From: Bacteroidota bacterium
GTDB taxonomy: Bacteria; Bacteroidota; Bacteroidia; Bacteroidales; F082
Assembly: GCA_018816765.1 (NCBI GenBank)
Contig: JAHIUX010000077.1
Coordinates: forward strand, 1-64,000
Direction: 5' to 3'
DNA length: 64,000 bases
Shown: positions 7,335-16,271 of the stretch, in pieces
How the letters are laid out: each line of letters begins with the position of its first letter
Position numbering within the stretch: the stretch's first letter is position 1
Notes under the pieces: model-generated
What the model was told of the DNA's origin: nothing
What the model saw: only the letters and a program-made list of their open reading frames with translations
The model's database searches: none
Translations under genes and position numbers: made by a program

Positions 7335-9242
7335 ATGGTACCGAAAATTTCAACACTTAGTGGTTATATTTTTGAATATCAAAAAAGTGTAACCAACCCT
7401 ACCGGCTTCTGGAGCAACCTGGCCGACACCTTTTACTGGCGTAAGAAATACACCCAAACCCTGGAATGGAATTTCGAAAAGCCTGAAATAAAATGGTTTA
7501 TCAACGGAAAGCTCAATATTACCGAGAATATTTTCGAGCGTCACATGTTTCACCGCGCCGAGCAGGCGGCCATCATATGGGAACCAAACAATCCTGAGGA
7601 AGCCTATCGCACAATTACGTACAAAGAATTATTCGCTGAAGTAAAGAGGTTTTCAAACGTCTTGCTTTCATTGGGAGTAAAAAAGGGTGATCGCGTAGCC
7701 ATCTACATGCCCATGGTCCCTGAACTGGTGATCACCATGCTTGCCTGTGCCAGGATTGGCGCTATTCATTCGATCATATTTGCTGGATTTTCGTCACAAT
7801 CGCTTGGCGAAAGAATCATGGATGCCGGTGCGAAAATTCTCGTTACTTCCGACGGTGGTTACAGAGGAGCAAAAACCATTCCCATCAAACAGATTTCCGA
7901 TGAGGCCATGGAAAGTTGCAAATGTGTTGAAAAGGCCATCGTGTTGAAACGAACTGGTGAAAATATTAATATGAAACCAGGCCGTGACTTGTGGTGGCAT
8001 GATTTGATGGCAACAGCCAACGACACACACAAAGCCGAAGAAATGGATTCGGAAGATCCGCTGTTTATTTTGTACACCAGTGGCTCCACCGGCAAACCAA
8101 AAGGTCTTGTGCACACAACCGGTGGATATATGGTGTACACAGCCTATACCTTCAGAAACGTTTTTCAATACGGAGATGGCGATATTTACTTTTGTTCGGC
8201 CGATATTGGCTGGATCACCGGCCACAGTTACCTGGTTTACGGGCCATTGCTCTGTGGTGCCACCACACTGATGTTTGAAGGAATACCCACCTGGCCTGAT
8301 GCCGGTCGGTTCTGGGATATTGTCGATAAGCACCAGGTTGCACAATTTTACACTGCCCCAACTGCCATCAGGTCACTCATGGCCATGGGCCTCGAATGGG
8401 TGAAACAAAAAAAACTCGATTCGCTAAAGGTGTTGGGAACTGTTGGAGAACCCATCAATGAAGACGCCTGGCACTGGTATCACGACCACATCGGCAAAGA
8501 CAGGTGTCCGATAGTAGACACCTGGTGGCAGACCGAAACAGGAGGCATTATGATTACGCCACTTGCAGGCATTATTCCGACAAAACCCTCCTACGCCACA
8601 CTCCCGTTCATGGGAATTCAACCGGTGATTGTTAATCCCGAAGGCAAGGAGTTGATGGGAAACAGCGTTGAAGGCAACCTTTGCCTTGATTTCCCCTGGC
8701 CTGGTATTGCGCGCACCATTTGGGGCGATCATGAACGGTTTAAACAGAATTATTTTGCAGCGTTTCCGGGAAAATACTTCACCGGTGATGGTGCCAAACG
8801 CGACGAGGATGGTTATTACAGGATACTCGGTCGTGTGGACGACGTAATCAATGTATCAGGTCACCGTCTGGGAACTGCTGAAATTGAAAACGCCATCGAT
8901 GAGCACCCGCTGGTGAGCGAATCTGCTGTTGTTGGCTATCCTCACCCGATAAAAGGGCAGGGCATATATGCATATGTGGTCTGTAAACAATTCAGTACCG
9001 GTGGGGAGGAAGGGATTAAAAATTCCATTCTGATGGCCGTCACCAACTTCATTGGTTCATTTGCCAAGCCAGATAAAATACAAATTGTCAGCGGATTACC
9101 CAAAACAAGGTCTGGAAAGATCATGCGACGCATATTGCGCAAGATAGCCGAAGGTCAGACCACCGACTTTGGTGACACCACTACCCTGCTTGACCCCGAA
9201 ATTGTAAACGAAATCATTAAAGGAGCCGAAAAACTGAAATAA
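7335..9242 (+). CDS. acs: Acetyl-CoA synthetase (acetate-CoA ligase, AMP-forming)
   Basis: Activates acetate to acetyl-CoA through acetyl-AMP in the cytosol. The 635-residue length fits the family. The P-loop-like A3 motif YTSGSTGKPKGLVHT is near residue 243, DTWWQTETGG (A5) near 395, and YFTGDGAKRDEDGYY followed by GRVDDVINVSGHRLGTAEIE (A7-A8 hinge) near 480-515. The C-terminal PKTRSGKIMRR contains the catalytic lysine normally controlled by acetylation. It is monocistronic: terminators flank it at 7126 and 9270. A weak -7 box TAATTTTA is at 7298-7305. Confidence 0.97.
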   Translation: MVPKISTLSGYIFEYQKSVTNPTGFWSNLADTFYWRKKYTQTLEWNFEKPEIKWFINGKLNITENIFERHMFHRAEQAAIIWEPNNPEEAYRTITYKELFAEVKRFSNVLLSLGVKKGDRVAIYMPMVPELVITMLACARIGAIHSIIFAGFSSQSLGERIMDAGAKILVTSDGGYRGAKTIPIKQISDEAMESCKCVEKAIVLKRTGENINMKPGRDLWWHDLMATANDTHKAEEMDSEDPLFILYTSGSTGKPKGLVHTTGGYMVYTAYTFRNVFQYGDGDIYFCSADIGWITGHSYLVYGPLLCGATTLMFEGIPTWPDAGRFWDIVDKHQVAQFYTAPTAIRSLMAMGLEWVKQKKLDSLKVLGTVGEPINEDAWHWYHDHIGKDRCPIVDTWWQTETGGIMITPLAGIIPTKPSYATLPFMGIQPVIVNPEGKELMGNSVEGNLCLDFPWPGIARTIWGDHERFKQNYFAAFPGKYFTGDGAKRDEDGYYRILGRVDDVINVSGHRLGTAEIENAIDEHPLVSESAVVGYPHPIKGQGIYAYVVCKQFSTGGEEGIKNSILMAVTNFIGSFAKPDKIQIVSGLPKTRSGKIMRRILRKIAEGQTTDFGDTTTLLDPEIVNEIIKGAEKLK

Positions 9243-9269
9243 CGAAGTTAACCGCCTAATACACCAAAC

Positions 9270-9306
9270 AAAAAGCCGTCTGTGTAATGAACGAGACGGC
9301 TTTTTT
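9270..9306. terminator. Bidirectional intrinsic terminator between acs and the PQQ-like gene
   Basis: AAAAAGCCGTCT (9270-9281) pairs with AGACGGCTTTTTT (9294-9306) across a 12-base loop. The stem is flanked by A on one side and T on the other, so it can end transcription from both converging genes. Confidence 0.9.
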
Positions 9307-9325
9307 ATTCGCAAATTAAAGTAGT

Positions 9326-10981
9326 TTAATTCTTGGTTTTCAGCTTGGTAACCGTTTTCTTTTCGTACACATACACATAGTCGCCTGTGGTAGATAACGA
9401 AGTATTCGACCCGGTCCGCGCCTTAAATTCGAGGTACTTTCCTGTATTGAGGTCAAACGCGGCAATATCGGCTTTTGCTGTCTTCATCATTACAATATCC
9501 TGAAAATAGGCATCAAGCGCAGATGTTTTGTACTTCCCGCTATTCAACAGATCGCCATTGGTGGGATCAAAGGTTGAAATGCCTTTCTCGCCAACAACAA
9601 CAATCTTGTCTTTATGAGGAAAAATCATGGTTGCTTCACCAACACCACCTTTGGCGGCTGGCACCTCATAGTTCTCCGATCCGTTATCCGGGTTCATAGA
9701 GTAAAGTGCTTTTCCACTGCAAACGATGAGTTTTCCGTCAACAGAAATCATGTTTGTGATGCCTTTTCTGAAGCGCTCCGATTCCCAGGCATAGGAACCA
9801 TCCTTGGTATTAAAGGCCTGCACCCCAAAAGGCTTTACCTCAGGGAAGGTGATGCTTGTTTCCTCATAAATGGTAATGCTGCCATCGGCATTGCGTTCAC
9901 GTTTGTATATATAGGCCTGTGCTTCAACACGCCCTCCAATTTGCAGGACAATTTTGTCGCCCATCAGGTACATTGATGGAATTACCCTGGCGCCGTCCTT
10001 TATCTCAGGCGAAGTCCACAGTAGCCTGCCCGAATTAAGGTCGTATTTTTTGATAAACTGTTTTTTCTTGCTCGACATATCAAGCACATACACATCCATG
10101 CCATCAACAATCGGATCGGCAACAGTGTTGTAAACGCCAAAGCGTTTTGCGCCTGCTGGGGCACCTACGAGTTTTTCCGGTGTATAGTCAAAGGCCGCAG
10201 ACCAAAGCACGGCTCCGGTCTGATAATCATACACCTGAATACCATTCAGCCTGAGAAACACCTTATTGTTATCGAGGCTCAGGTCGAACAGAAACTCTTT
10301 TGAGATCACCTTACGTTCGGCACGGCCGACATAGGTATTTTCCCAAACAATGTCACCATTTTCGAGGTTCACCTTCATAATCTGATTTTTAAACCCACTA
10401 AACAAGGCGCCTATCAGCGAAGGCTGGAAATTCACCATAACGATGTATCCATCGTTGCTCACTACGGTTTGTCCCACAACGCCTTTGAATTTTGATGTTG
10501 ACCAACGCTCTTCTCCGGTTTTCGTTTTTACAAACACCAGCTTATCCTTAAGTGTAATTGCAAATCCATCACGTTCAGGAATATACACAATCATATCCTC
10601 GTTCACATCCTGATAGAGGTTGGTGCTCCAGAGGTATTCGCCAGTGGAAAGTTCCACGCAAGCCATCACATCTTTACCCATTTTCCGGTCGAAAAGGAAA
10701 AGCGTGTTTGCGTCCCAGAAAGGAATCAGTTCATCAATTTTTCCGAGTTTCGGAGCCAGGTCCTTGAATTTCTTTTCCCAGATGACCTTTCCGGTTTTGT
10801 TATCAAGCAGAGAAAATTCTTTTTCGGAAGCAGCATAGGAATATCCCGTTTCTTCCGTACCCGTTCCGGTGAAGGCAATCGAGTGGCCCAGCCTATTCTC
10901 CCAGACCACTGGCATATCATCCTGGGCATATACCCCTAATGATGCCATCAAAGCAAACACAACAACAATCATTTTTTTCAT
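9326..10981 (-). CDS. Exported PQQ-like beta-propeller protein
   Basis: A 551-residue protein with signal peptide MKKMIVVVFALMASLGVYAQ and repeated propeller blades of the PQQ/BamB-like type, visible as recurring NKTGKVIWEKKF, STGEYLWSTNL, ENGDIVWENTY, QTGAVLWSAAF and NSGRLLWTSPE segments (blade motif T/NG-x-x-x-W). It is presumably periplasmic. The blades lack an obvious dehydrogenase active site, so a scaffold or binding role is more likely than an enzyme. It is transcribed after two other minus-strand exported genes (11370 and 12581) with short gaps and could be the end of one operon. The function is unknown. Confidence 0.8.
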   Translation of the reverse strand: MKKMIVVVFALMASLGVYAQDDMPVVWENRLGHSIAFTGTGTEETGYSYAASEKEFSLLDNKTGKVIWEKKFKDLAPKLGKIDELIPFWDANTLFLFDRKMGKDVMACVELSTGEYLWSTNLYQDVNEDMIVYIPERDGFAITLKDKLVFVKTKTGEERWSTSKFKGVVGQTVVSNDGYIVMVNFQPSLIGALFSGFKNQIMKVNLENGDIVWENTYVGRAERKVISKEFLFDLSLDNNKVFLRLNGIQVYDYQTGAVLWSAAFDYTPEKLVGAPAGAKRFGVYNTVADPIVDGMDVYVLDMSSKKKQFIKKYDLNSGRLLWTSPEIKDGARVIPSMYLMGDKIVLQIGGRVEAQAYIYKRERNADGSITIYEETSITFPEVKPFGVQAFNTKDGSYAWESERFRKGITNMISVDGKLIVCSGKALYSMNPDNGSENYEVPAAKGGVGEATMIFPHKDKIVVVGEKGISTFDPTNGDLLNSGKYKTSALDAYFQDIVMMKTAKADIAAFDLNTGKYLEFKARTGSNTSLSTTGDYVYVYEKKTVTKLKTKN

Positions 10982-10992
10982 GGCAAATTGAT

Positions 10993-11370
10993 TTAGTTAA
11001 AGTTAAAGTCGTAATTGAATTTGTATTTCCTGCCTTTCGGAGCTTTGATGTTGAAGCTGTATTCGTTGAGGTAATTTCTGAAAACAGTTACCGTTCGAAG
11101 GTCAGGTGCTTGTTTATCAACAAAATAAACCGAAACTACCTTTCCTCTTTCATCAAAGCTCAAATCGACATTGAAATGTCCTTTGATTTGCTTTTTGACA
11201 ACAAACTCAGTGATGTCACCATCGGCCTGCAATCCCTGATCGAGCTGTTTTTTTGCGAAAGCAATGATTTCATTGGTCTCGGACAGCTTAACTGGCTTCT
11301 GCCCATGGGCAGGGTAATAAAGCAGCAGGACAGCTGCAAAAAGCATTATTCTAAACATGTTGGTTTCCAT
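10993..11370 (-). CDS. Small exported protein, TonB-C-terminal-like fold possible
   Basis: A 125-residue protein with an N-terminal signal peptide ending in YYPAHGQ; a start four codons later (MFRIMLFAAV, 11358) would give a more typical n-region. The mature part has the pattern FNVDLSFDERGKVVSVYF, reminiscent of the energy-transducer C-terminal domain in which a small secreted protein reads 'response to input' strands, but I cannot assign it firmly. It overlaps the 3' end of the upstream propeller gene by 25 bp and is followed after 11 bp by the PQQ-like gene, which supports an operon of exported proteins. Confidence 0.65.
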   Translation of the reverse strand: METNMFRIMLFAAVLLLYYPAHGQKPVKLSETNEIIAFAKKQLDQGLQADGDITEFVVKKQIKGHFNVDLSFDERGKVVSVYFVDKQAPDLRTVTVFRNYLNEYSFNIKAPKGRKYKFNYDFNFN

Positions 11371-12581
11371 TGTATAAGTCGGTTTCCAAATACGATCAGT
11401 ACCGAATGATCGGGTAAAAATTCAAAACTGGCGCGTCCATCCCCTTTAAATTCGCCCTCACCCATGTTTTCGAAGAGCCTGTAACTAAGTTCGTATCTGT
11501 CGAGTAAACTGCCGGTTGAAACATCGTACAGATGAATTTCCGGAAACTTTTTACCTTTCGTTTCGATGCCGAAAATGGGTTTTTGGGGATGCATTCTGAA
11601 ACAGGCTTCAAAATCAGATGTACTTAAAAAAGTGGTACGCATGGCTTCCTTATTTGCCACATCAATGATGCTCACATAGCTTTGCCTGCCGTGGGTTGCT
11701 GAAGCTGCCTTCCGCGTGTGCGGGGTGTGGTAGACAAACAAATACTTTCCGTTGTCGGAAAACTCCAGCCTGAAAATCTGGTCATAGAGCTCCGGAATGG
11801 TGGCAACTTCTGCAAAGGTGCTGGCATCAAGAATAACCACCATCTGCTTGAACGACTTAGCAAATTTCAGTGCTTTTTTATCCTTGCGCAGTGAAGCCAC
11901 ATTTGCCAGCATACGTTTATCTTCAGGGTGCACTGCCACAGCGATATACCTCCCCTGGAGGTCAGCATCGAGGCTGTTCGAAGCATTTTCAAACGTTTTC
12001 CTGACTGTTCTTTTTCCGCTTGCAATATCGATGATGCTCACTTCATCTCCTTGCAAACTTAGCAGGCTTTTGCTATCAGGCATAAACTTCAGGTCATGCG
12101 CCTCTGCGAGTTCAAACAACACCTTTCCGTTTTGCGCATCTGCAATTTCAAACCTGACTTCCCTGTCTTTGTTTGGAGCAAAGTCGATGTAAAACAATTG
12201 CTGCAACAAGAGTTTGCTGCCATCGGGAGAATAATTAATGCGTGCGCCTGCATACCAGTTACCAACATCAAATTGTTTGATGATCTGCTTGTTGTTGATG
12301 TTAAAGAGAAAAAGCGGAAAGCTTTGATGGCTGCTTATGGCAAGGGTGTGCTGGTCAGGAGCAAGATCGATCCAAACAAATGGGTTTTTCACACCTTCGA
12401 GCTGCCATTTCTCATTGTCGAGGTTAAACTGCTGACCTATCGCTACCTTCGTCAACATCATTGTTGTGGTAAGCAACAACAAAGCAAATATTTTACTGCC
12501 TATAAAATTTATAAGCCCTTCATCAGACAAATATATATAGCCTGATTTTCTGACGATTACACCTGTTCCTGTTTTTTTCAT
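11346..12581 (-). CDS. Exported WD40-like beta-propeller protein
   Basis: About 411 residues with the start at 12581 (MKKTGTG); an ATG at 12596 adds five residues but sits only four bases after a -7 box (CAAAATTA at 12601-12608 on the plus strand). A hydrophobic segment IFALLLLTTTMMLTKVAIGQ precedes the mature region, although it starts about 30 residues in, an unusually long n-region for a signal peptide. Propeller repeats are visible as NYSPDGSKLLLQ, LKFMPDSKSLLSLQ, LEFSDNGKYLFVYH and FEFLPDHSVLIVFG. It is probably periplasmic or membrane-anchored. It is first in a three-gene minus-strand unit. The function is unknown. Confidence 0.75.
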   Translation of the reverse strand: MKKTGTGVIVRKSGYIYLSDEGLINFIGSKIFALLLLTTTMMLTKVAIGQQFNLDNEKWQLEGVKNPFVWIDLAPDQHTLAISSHQSFPLFLFNINNKQIIKQFDVGNWYAGARINYSPDGSKLLLQQLFYIDFAPNKDREVRFEIADAQNGKVLFELAEAHDLKFMPDSKSLLSLQGDEVSIIDIASGKRTVRKTFENASNSLDADLQGRYIAVAVHPEDKRMLANVASLRKDKKALKFAKSFKQMVVILDASTFAEVATIPELYDQIFRLEFSDNGKYLFVYHTPHTRKAASATHGRQSYVSIIDVANKEAMRTTFLSTSDFEACFRMHPQKPIFGIETKGKKFPEIHLYDVSTGSLLDRYELSYRLFENMGEGEFKGDGRASFEFLPDHSVLIVFGNRLIQWKPTCLE

Positions 12582-12600
12582 GCCGCATTGAATCATGAAA

Positions 12601-12608
12601 CAAAATTA
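12601..12608 (-). promoter_or_regulatory. -7 box before the WD40-like gene
   Basis: TAATTTTG on the minus strand, a full match to TAnnTTTG, 19 bases before the preferred ATG at 12581. The -33 position is not conserved. Confidence 0.45.
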
Positions 12609-12836
12609 GACTGAGGCCCGGCTTGAGGCATCCGTGATTTACCCTGATTTATCTACGGTAAACAACGGATTTATTTACTTCTTCAGGCTGATTATCAAAC
12701 TTTCTCTTCAAATTCTGATTTGGATCTTCACTCATGGTCTCTGGTGTGCCCAACGATCAATGGCCCTGTTTCCTCGACACAGACGACCAGCACCAAGGTA
12801 TTTTTGCACAAACACCGAAGTCAGTATATTTGCCAC

Positions 12837-13721
12837 ATGAAGGCATTGATACTTTTATCGTTTCTTGTTTGTTTTGTTGATGGTGCATTTGCCCAGCTTT
12901 ACGACACTTTTGCTGCAACTCCTTTGGCTGTAGGAAAAAGCAGCTATTCAGGTGTAAGCTGGTCAACGGACGGAAGTTCAATTCTCTATGCCTTCCCTGA
13001 CTCATCAGGAGTTTATCAACTCTACTGCATGGAGGCTGACGGACACAACATCAGCCAATTAACCATTGACACCAACAGTCATATGTTGCCCAGGCAACAT
13101 CCAAAAAAAGCCCAGATTGGGTTTAACACCATGATCAAAGGCAAACACGCCCTATACTTTATTGAAGAAGCTAATCCAAAGCTCCAAAAACTACTGATCA
13201 ACAGAAATATACAAATGAAGGGACTTGATTACAACCCAACAGGCAACCTGGTGTCGCTGATCGGAAAATCAGACCTTGACAAACAATGGAATCTTTACAC
13301 TTACGACTTTAAGTACAATAACCTGAATAAGTTGACTGATGATCAGGATGAGATCACTTATGCACGATGGTCGCCAACGGGTGAATTTATCAGCTTTACC
13401 AGATACCAGAGCCAAAACCGCAAATCACAGGTAGAAGTCATTCACTGGTATGGCAAGCTTATCAATACCTTTAGTGATCGTGAAGCTGACATCACGGATG
13501 CATCGTGGTCACCAAACGGATACCGCATGGTGTATGTTTTCACTGCCAATGGTGTTTCAAGGCTAATGATATGCAGAAAAGACGGTTCTGAACAACAAGA
13601 AATATTCAGCACGAAAGGTATTGTCCATGCGCCAGACTGGGCCCCCGACGGAAAGAGTATTATCTTTACGCTTGAAACACCCGAAGGTACATTTGCAATC
13701 TGGAAAATAAGTCTCGAATAA
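12837..13721 (+). CDS. Exported TolB-like (PD40) beta-propeller protein
   Basis: The start at 12837 gives signal peptide MKALILLSFLVCFVDGAFAQ; a longer in-frame reading to 12720 would place 39 unlikely residues in front and cross two promoter-like boxes (TATTTTTG 12799-12806, TATATTTG 12825-12832). The mature protein carries PD40/TolB-type blades: GVSWSTDGSSILYAF, YARWSPTGEFISFTR, DASWSPNGYRMVYVF, APDWAPDGKSIIFTL. It is a periplasmic or surface propeller of about 295 residues. It is divergent from the minus-strand propeller operon, so the two sides of this intergenic region both drive propeller proteins. The ligand is unknown. Confidence 0.82.
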   Translation: MKALILLSFLVCFVDGAFAQLYDTFAATPLAVGKSSYSGVSWSTDGSSILYAFPDSSGVYQLYCMEADGHNISQLTIDTNSHMLPRQHPKKAQIGFNTMIKGKHALYFIEEANPKLQKLLINRNIQMKGLDYNPTGNLVSLIGKSDLDKQWNLYTYDFKYNNLNKLTDDQDEITYARWSPTGEFISFTRYQSQNRKSQVEVIHWYGKLINTFSDREADITDASWSPNGYRMVYVFTANGVSRLMICRKDGSEQQEIFSTKGIVHAPDWAPDGKSIIFTLETPEGTFAIWKISLE

Positions 13722-13754
13722 ATTCTTGTCACAAACCAATTAATTTCAACATAT

Positions 13755-14585
13755 ATGAAAACAGAAATTACTCCGGGACGCCTTGTCCCCATTGCCATCA
13801 CCGCTGGTTCGGTATTGGCTTTAATCATCCTGATCAGCAGCATGTCGGTAACCATTGATGCGGGGCACGCCGGAGTGCTTTTTCGTTTGTTTACCGGAGG
13901 ATTGGAAACAGAAAAAACCTATGGTGAAGGCTTTCACCTGATCGCACCCTGGAACAAGATGTATATTTATGAAGTAAGGCAACAGGAAATCGCCGAGGAA
14001 ATGAATGTACTTTCTTCGAATGGTCTGGAAATTAGCGTGGATTTTTCGGCCTGGTATCAACCCTATTATGAACAGGTTGGCAAACTCCATGGTCAGATTG
14101 GTGTGGATTATGTAAGGCGGGTTGTTGTCCCGGCATTAAGGTCAGCTGCACGCAGTGTTGTCGGGCGCTATACGCCAGAACAAATTTATTCCACGAAACG
14201 AGATGCCATACAAGAAGAAATATTTGAAGAAACGAAAAAACTGCTCGATGAAAAGCATGTGCAGCTAAACCAGGTACTCATTCGTTCTATCACTTTGCCG
14301 CCTACCATTAAAACGGCCATCGAGAGCAAACTTCGTCAGGAGCAGGAGTCGCTTGAGTATGAATTCAAGCTCGAAAAAGCCACCAAGGAAGCCGAAAGAC
14401 AACGAATTGATGCTGAAGGAAAAGCAAAGGCAAACCATATTTTAAATGCCAGCCTCACCAGCAACATTTTGCGTGAAAAAGGCATTGAAGCAACCCTCCG
14501 GCTCGCCGAGTCGCCCAACAGCAAGATTGTGGTTATTGGAAACTCGGGAGATGGAATGCCGGTTATTCTTGGCGACCTGAAATAA
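13755..14585 (+). CDS. Prohibitin-like SPFH/Band 7 membrane protein
   Basis: A 276-residue protein with one N-terminal TM segment (about residues 10-35), then a Band 7 domain beginning [19 protein letters not shown] and running to about residue 190 ([41 protein letters not shown]), then a charged coiled coil ([23 protein letters not shown]) and a short C-terminal tail. Prohibitin-family proteins assemble into rings at the inner membrane and modulate proteases or membrane organisation; no FtsH gene is nearby. It follows the propeller gene by 33 bp on the same strand. Confidence 0.9.
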   Translation: MKTEITPGRLVPIAITAGSVLALIILISSMSVTIDAGHAGVLFRLFTGGLETEKTYGEGFHLIAPWNKMYIYEVRQQEIAEEMNVLSSNGLEISVDFSAWYQPYYEQVGKLHGQIGVDYVRRVVVPALRSAARSVVGRYTPEQIYSTKRDAIQEEIFEETKKLLDEKHVQLNQVLIRSITLPPTIKTAIESKLRQEQESLEYEFKLEKATKEAERQRIDAEGKAKANHILNASLTSNILREKGIEATLRLAESPNSKIVVIGNSGDGMPVILGDLK

Positions 14586-14590
14586 AGCTG

Positions 14591-14622
14591 TTGGCCGGGA
14601 CTGCTGATTTCAATTATCTTTG
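14591..14622 (+). promoter_or_regulatory. Promoter of smpB, implying a leaderless transcript
   Basis: TTG (14591-14593), 21 bases, TATCTTTG (14615-14622) followed by CAGCCC. The ATG at 14630 begins only 7 bases after the -7 box, about where transcription should start in Bacteroidota, so the mRNA would have essentially no 5' leader. Confidence 0.55.
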
Positions 14623-14629
14623 CAGCCCA

Positions 14630-15082
14630 ATGGCAAAAGAAGGCATTAAAATAAAGAACAAGCGCGCAAGCTTCGAGTTTTTCCTCGTGGAGAAACTAGT
14701 TGCCGGTATTGTGCTTACCGGAACCGAGATCAAATCCATCCGCGAAGGAAAAGCAAACCTATCCGATTCGTACTGCACATTTAAAAACCATGAACTTTTT
14801 GTGCAGGCACTGCATATCAGTGAATACACTTACGGCACCTACAATAACCACGAGCCCAAGCGCGAAAGAAAGCTTTTACTGAATTTCAGGGAATTGAAAA
14901 AACTGGCGGTCAAGGTAAAAGAGAAGGGTTACACCATTGTGCCTGTTAGCCTGTTTATCAACGACCGCGGACTGGCTAAGCTTGAAATTGCCCTTGCCAA
15001 AGGAAAACACCACTACGACAAACGCGAGGACCTTAAAAAGAAAGACTCAAAACGCGAAATGGACCGTTATACCAAATACTAG
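14630..15082 (+). CDS. smpB: SsrA-binding protein SmpB
   Basis: The tmRNA partner in trans-translation: it binds tmRNA and delivers it to stalled ribosomes. The start at 14630 gives the usual [18 protein letters not shown]-terminus and 150 residues. Family segments include [24 protein letters not shown], the central [22 protein letters not shown], and the basic C-terminal tail [20 protein letters not shown] longer reading from 14591 would start inside the promoter. The secreted thioredoxin gene follows 6 bp after its stop. Confidence 0.97.
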   Translation: MAKEGIKIKNKRASFEFFLVEKLVAGIVLTGTEIKSIREGKANLSDSYCTFKNHELFVQALHISEYTYGTYNNHEPKRERKLLLNFRELKKLAVKVKEKGYTIVPVSLFINDRGLAKLEIALAKGKHHYDKREDLKKKDSKREMDRYTKY

Positions 15083-15088
15083 CCAAAT

Positions 15089-15622
15089 ATGAGAATTACC
15101 TTATTGACAATTAGCATTATACTACTTAGTCTGCAGCTTGCTGATGCCCAGGAGAAAAAAATCCAATGGATAAGCTTCGAACAGGCGCTTGAAAAAAACG
15201 CAGTTAAACCGAAGAAAATCTTCATTGATATGTACACTGACTGGTGTGGCTGGTGCAAGCGCATGGATCAGAGCACATTCAGTGATCCGGTGATTGTCGA
15301 TTATATGAACAAAAACTATTATGCAGTGAAATTCAATGCCGAACGACCTGACAGCCTTGTGTTCAAAGGCAAGACTTTCATCAATGAGCGTCCGGGTGAA
15401 AAACGCAGCCCGCACAACCTGGCAGCCTATCTGTTAAATGGAAAACTTTCGTATCCTTCCTTTGTGTTTATGAATACCGATTTATCGGTGATTACCACTG
15501 TGCCAGGCTATTACGAAGCAAGCCAGTTTGAGCCCATACTGCACTATTTCGGTGATGAGGCCTGGAAAAAAACCAATTGGGAAACGTTTAGCAAAGATTT
15601 TAAAAGCAGTTACACCAAGTAG
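15089..15622 (+). CDS. Exported thioredoxin-fold protein (CGWC)
   Basis: A periplasmic thioredoxin-like protein of 177 residues: signal peptide MRITLLTISIILLSLQLADAQ, then WISFEQALEKNAVKPKKIFIDMYTDWCGWCKRM with the redox pair C-G-W-C near residues 52-55, and the cis-Pro-like YPSFVFMNTD in the second half. This arrangement (DUF255/thioredoxin_7-like) is typical of Bacteroidota thiol-disulfide proteins. It lies 6 bp after smpB, probably cotranscribed. The redox direction and partners cannot be inferred. Confidence 0.85.
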   Translation: MRITLLTISIILLSLQLADAQEKKIQWISFEQALEKNAVKPKKIFIDMYTDWCGWCKRMDQSTFSDPVIVDYMNKNYYAVKFNAERPDSLVFKGKTFINERPGEKRSPHNLAAYLLNGKLSYPSFVFMNTDLSVITTVPGYYEASQFEPILHYFGDEAWKKTNWETFSKDFKSSYTK

Positions 15623-15629
15623 CTTTCAG

Positions 15630-16163
15630 TTACAAGCCAAATCCAAAACCAACCCGAAACATGGGATTCTGATAAGGAGAGTCAATGGTTTCGTTCAGGT
15701 TGTAAAGAATCATGATCAGGGCATAACCTTTGCTCGAAAAATACTGTTTGTAGCCACCGCCAACAAAGATGCTGTGTACCCAGTCTCTTTCCTTTTCACC
15801 CGTGAAGTATACTTTTTCGTAGTTCAGCACTTCATTTTCTGCATAGGCAAAAAGTCCGCGGAAAACATCATAACTCGTGTAAAGTCCGCCGCCGTAATTG
15901 TTGGTTGAGAACTTGATATAAGCGTCTTTGTAGCTGTAATAATTATAGGTAAGGCGCGTTCCAAACTCCCACGCAGGTGTTATCCTGTACCCTATCTGTG
16001 GAGAAATCAGGATATTGGATCCGGTGCTCGAAAATCCAAGTCCAAAGCCTCCACCAAACACCCATTTGCTATCGAAACCTGATGCATCATTAAACTGCTG
16101 TGCAAAGGTCTGGTTAAAACAGAGCAAACCAGATATGGCCAATAGAAACAATATTTTTTTCAT
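15630..16163 (-). CDS. Small outer-membrane beta-barrel protein
   Basis: The start at 16163 gives signal peptide MKKILFLLAISGLLCFNQTFAQ and a 177-residue precursor. The mature chain alternates aromatic and glycine-rich strands (WVFGGGFGLGFSSTGSNILISPQIGYRIT, VFRGLFAYAENEVLNYE) and ends FRVGFGFGL, as in eight-stranded porin-family barrels. An in-frame ATG at 16196 lies upstream of a -7-like box (TATTTTCG, minus strand, 16186-16193), so it is rejected as start. It converges on the thioredoxin gene with seven bases between. The cargo is unknown. Confidence 0.8.
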   Translation of the reverse strand: MKKILFLLAISGLLCFNQTFAQQFNDASGFDSKWVFGGGFGLGFSSTGSNILISPQIGYRITPAWEFGTRLTYNYYSYKDAYIKFSTNNYGGGLYTSYDVFRGLFAYAENEVLNYEKVYFTGEKERDWVHSIFVGGGYKQYFSSKGYALIMILYNLNETIDSPYQNPMFRVGFGFGL

Positions 16164-16231
16164 AATCTGCTTGTTGAATGCAGTACGAAAATACAATAAA
16201 ACTGCATAAATGCCGTATGTTGAATGTTAAT

Positions 16232-16239
16232 TATCTTTG
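16232..16239 (+). promoter_or_regulatory. -7 box of the beta-helix lipoprotein gene
   Basis: TATCTTTG followed by CAGCC, the same extended sequence seen before smpB. The gene starts 33 bases downstream. Confidence 0.5.
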
Positions 16240-16271
16240 CAGCCTAAATATTCCTGAGCGACAGCCTTAAC

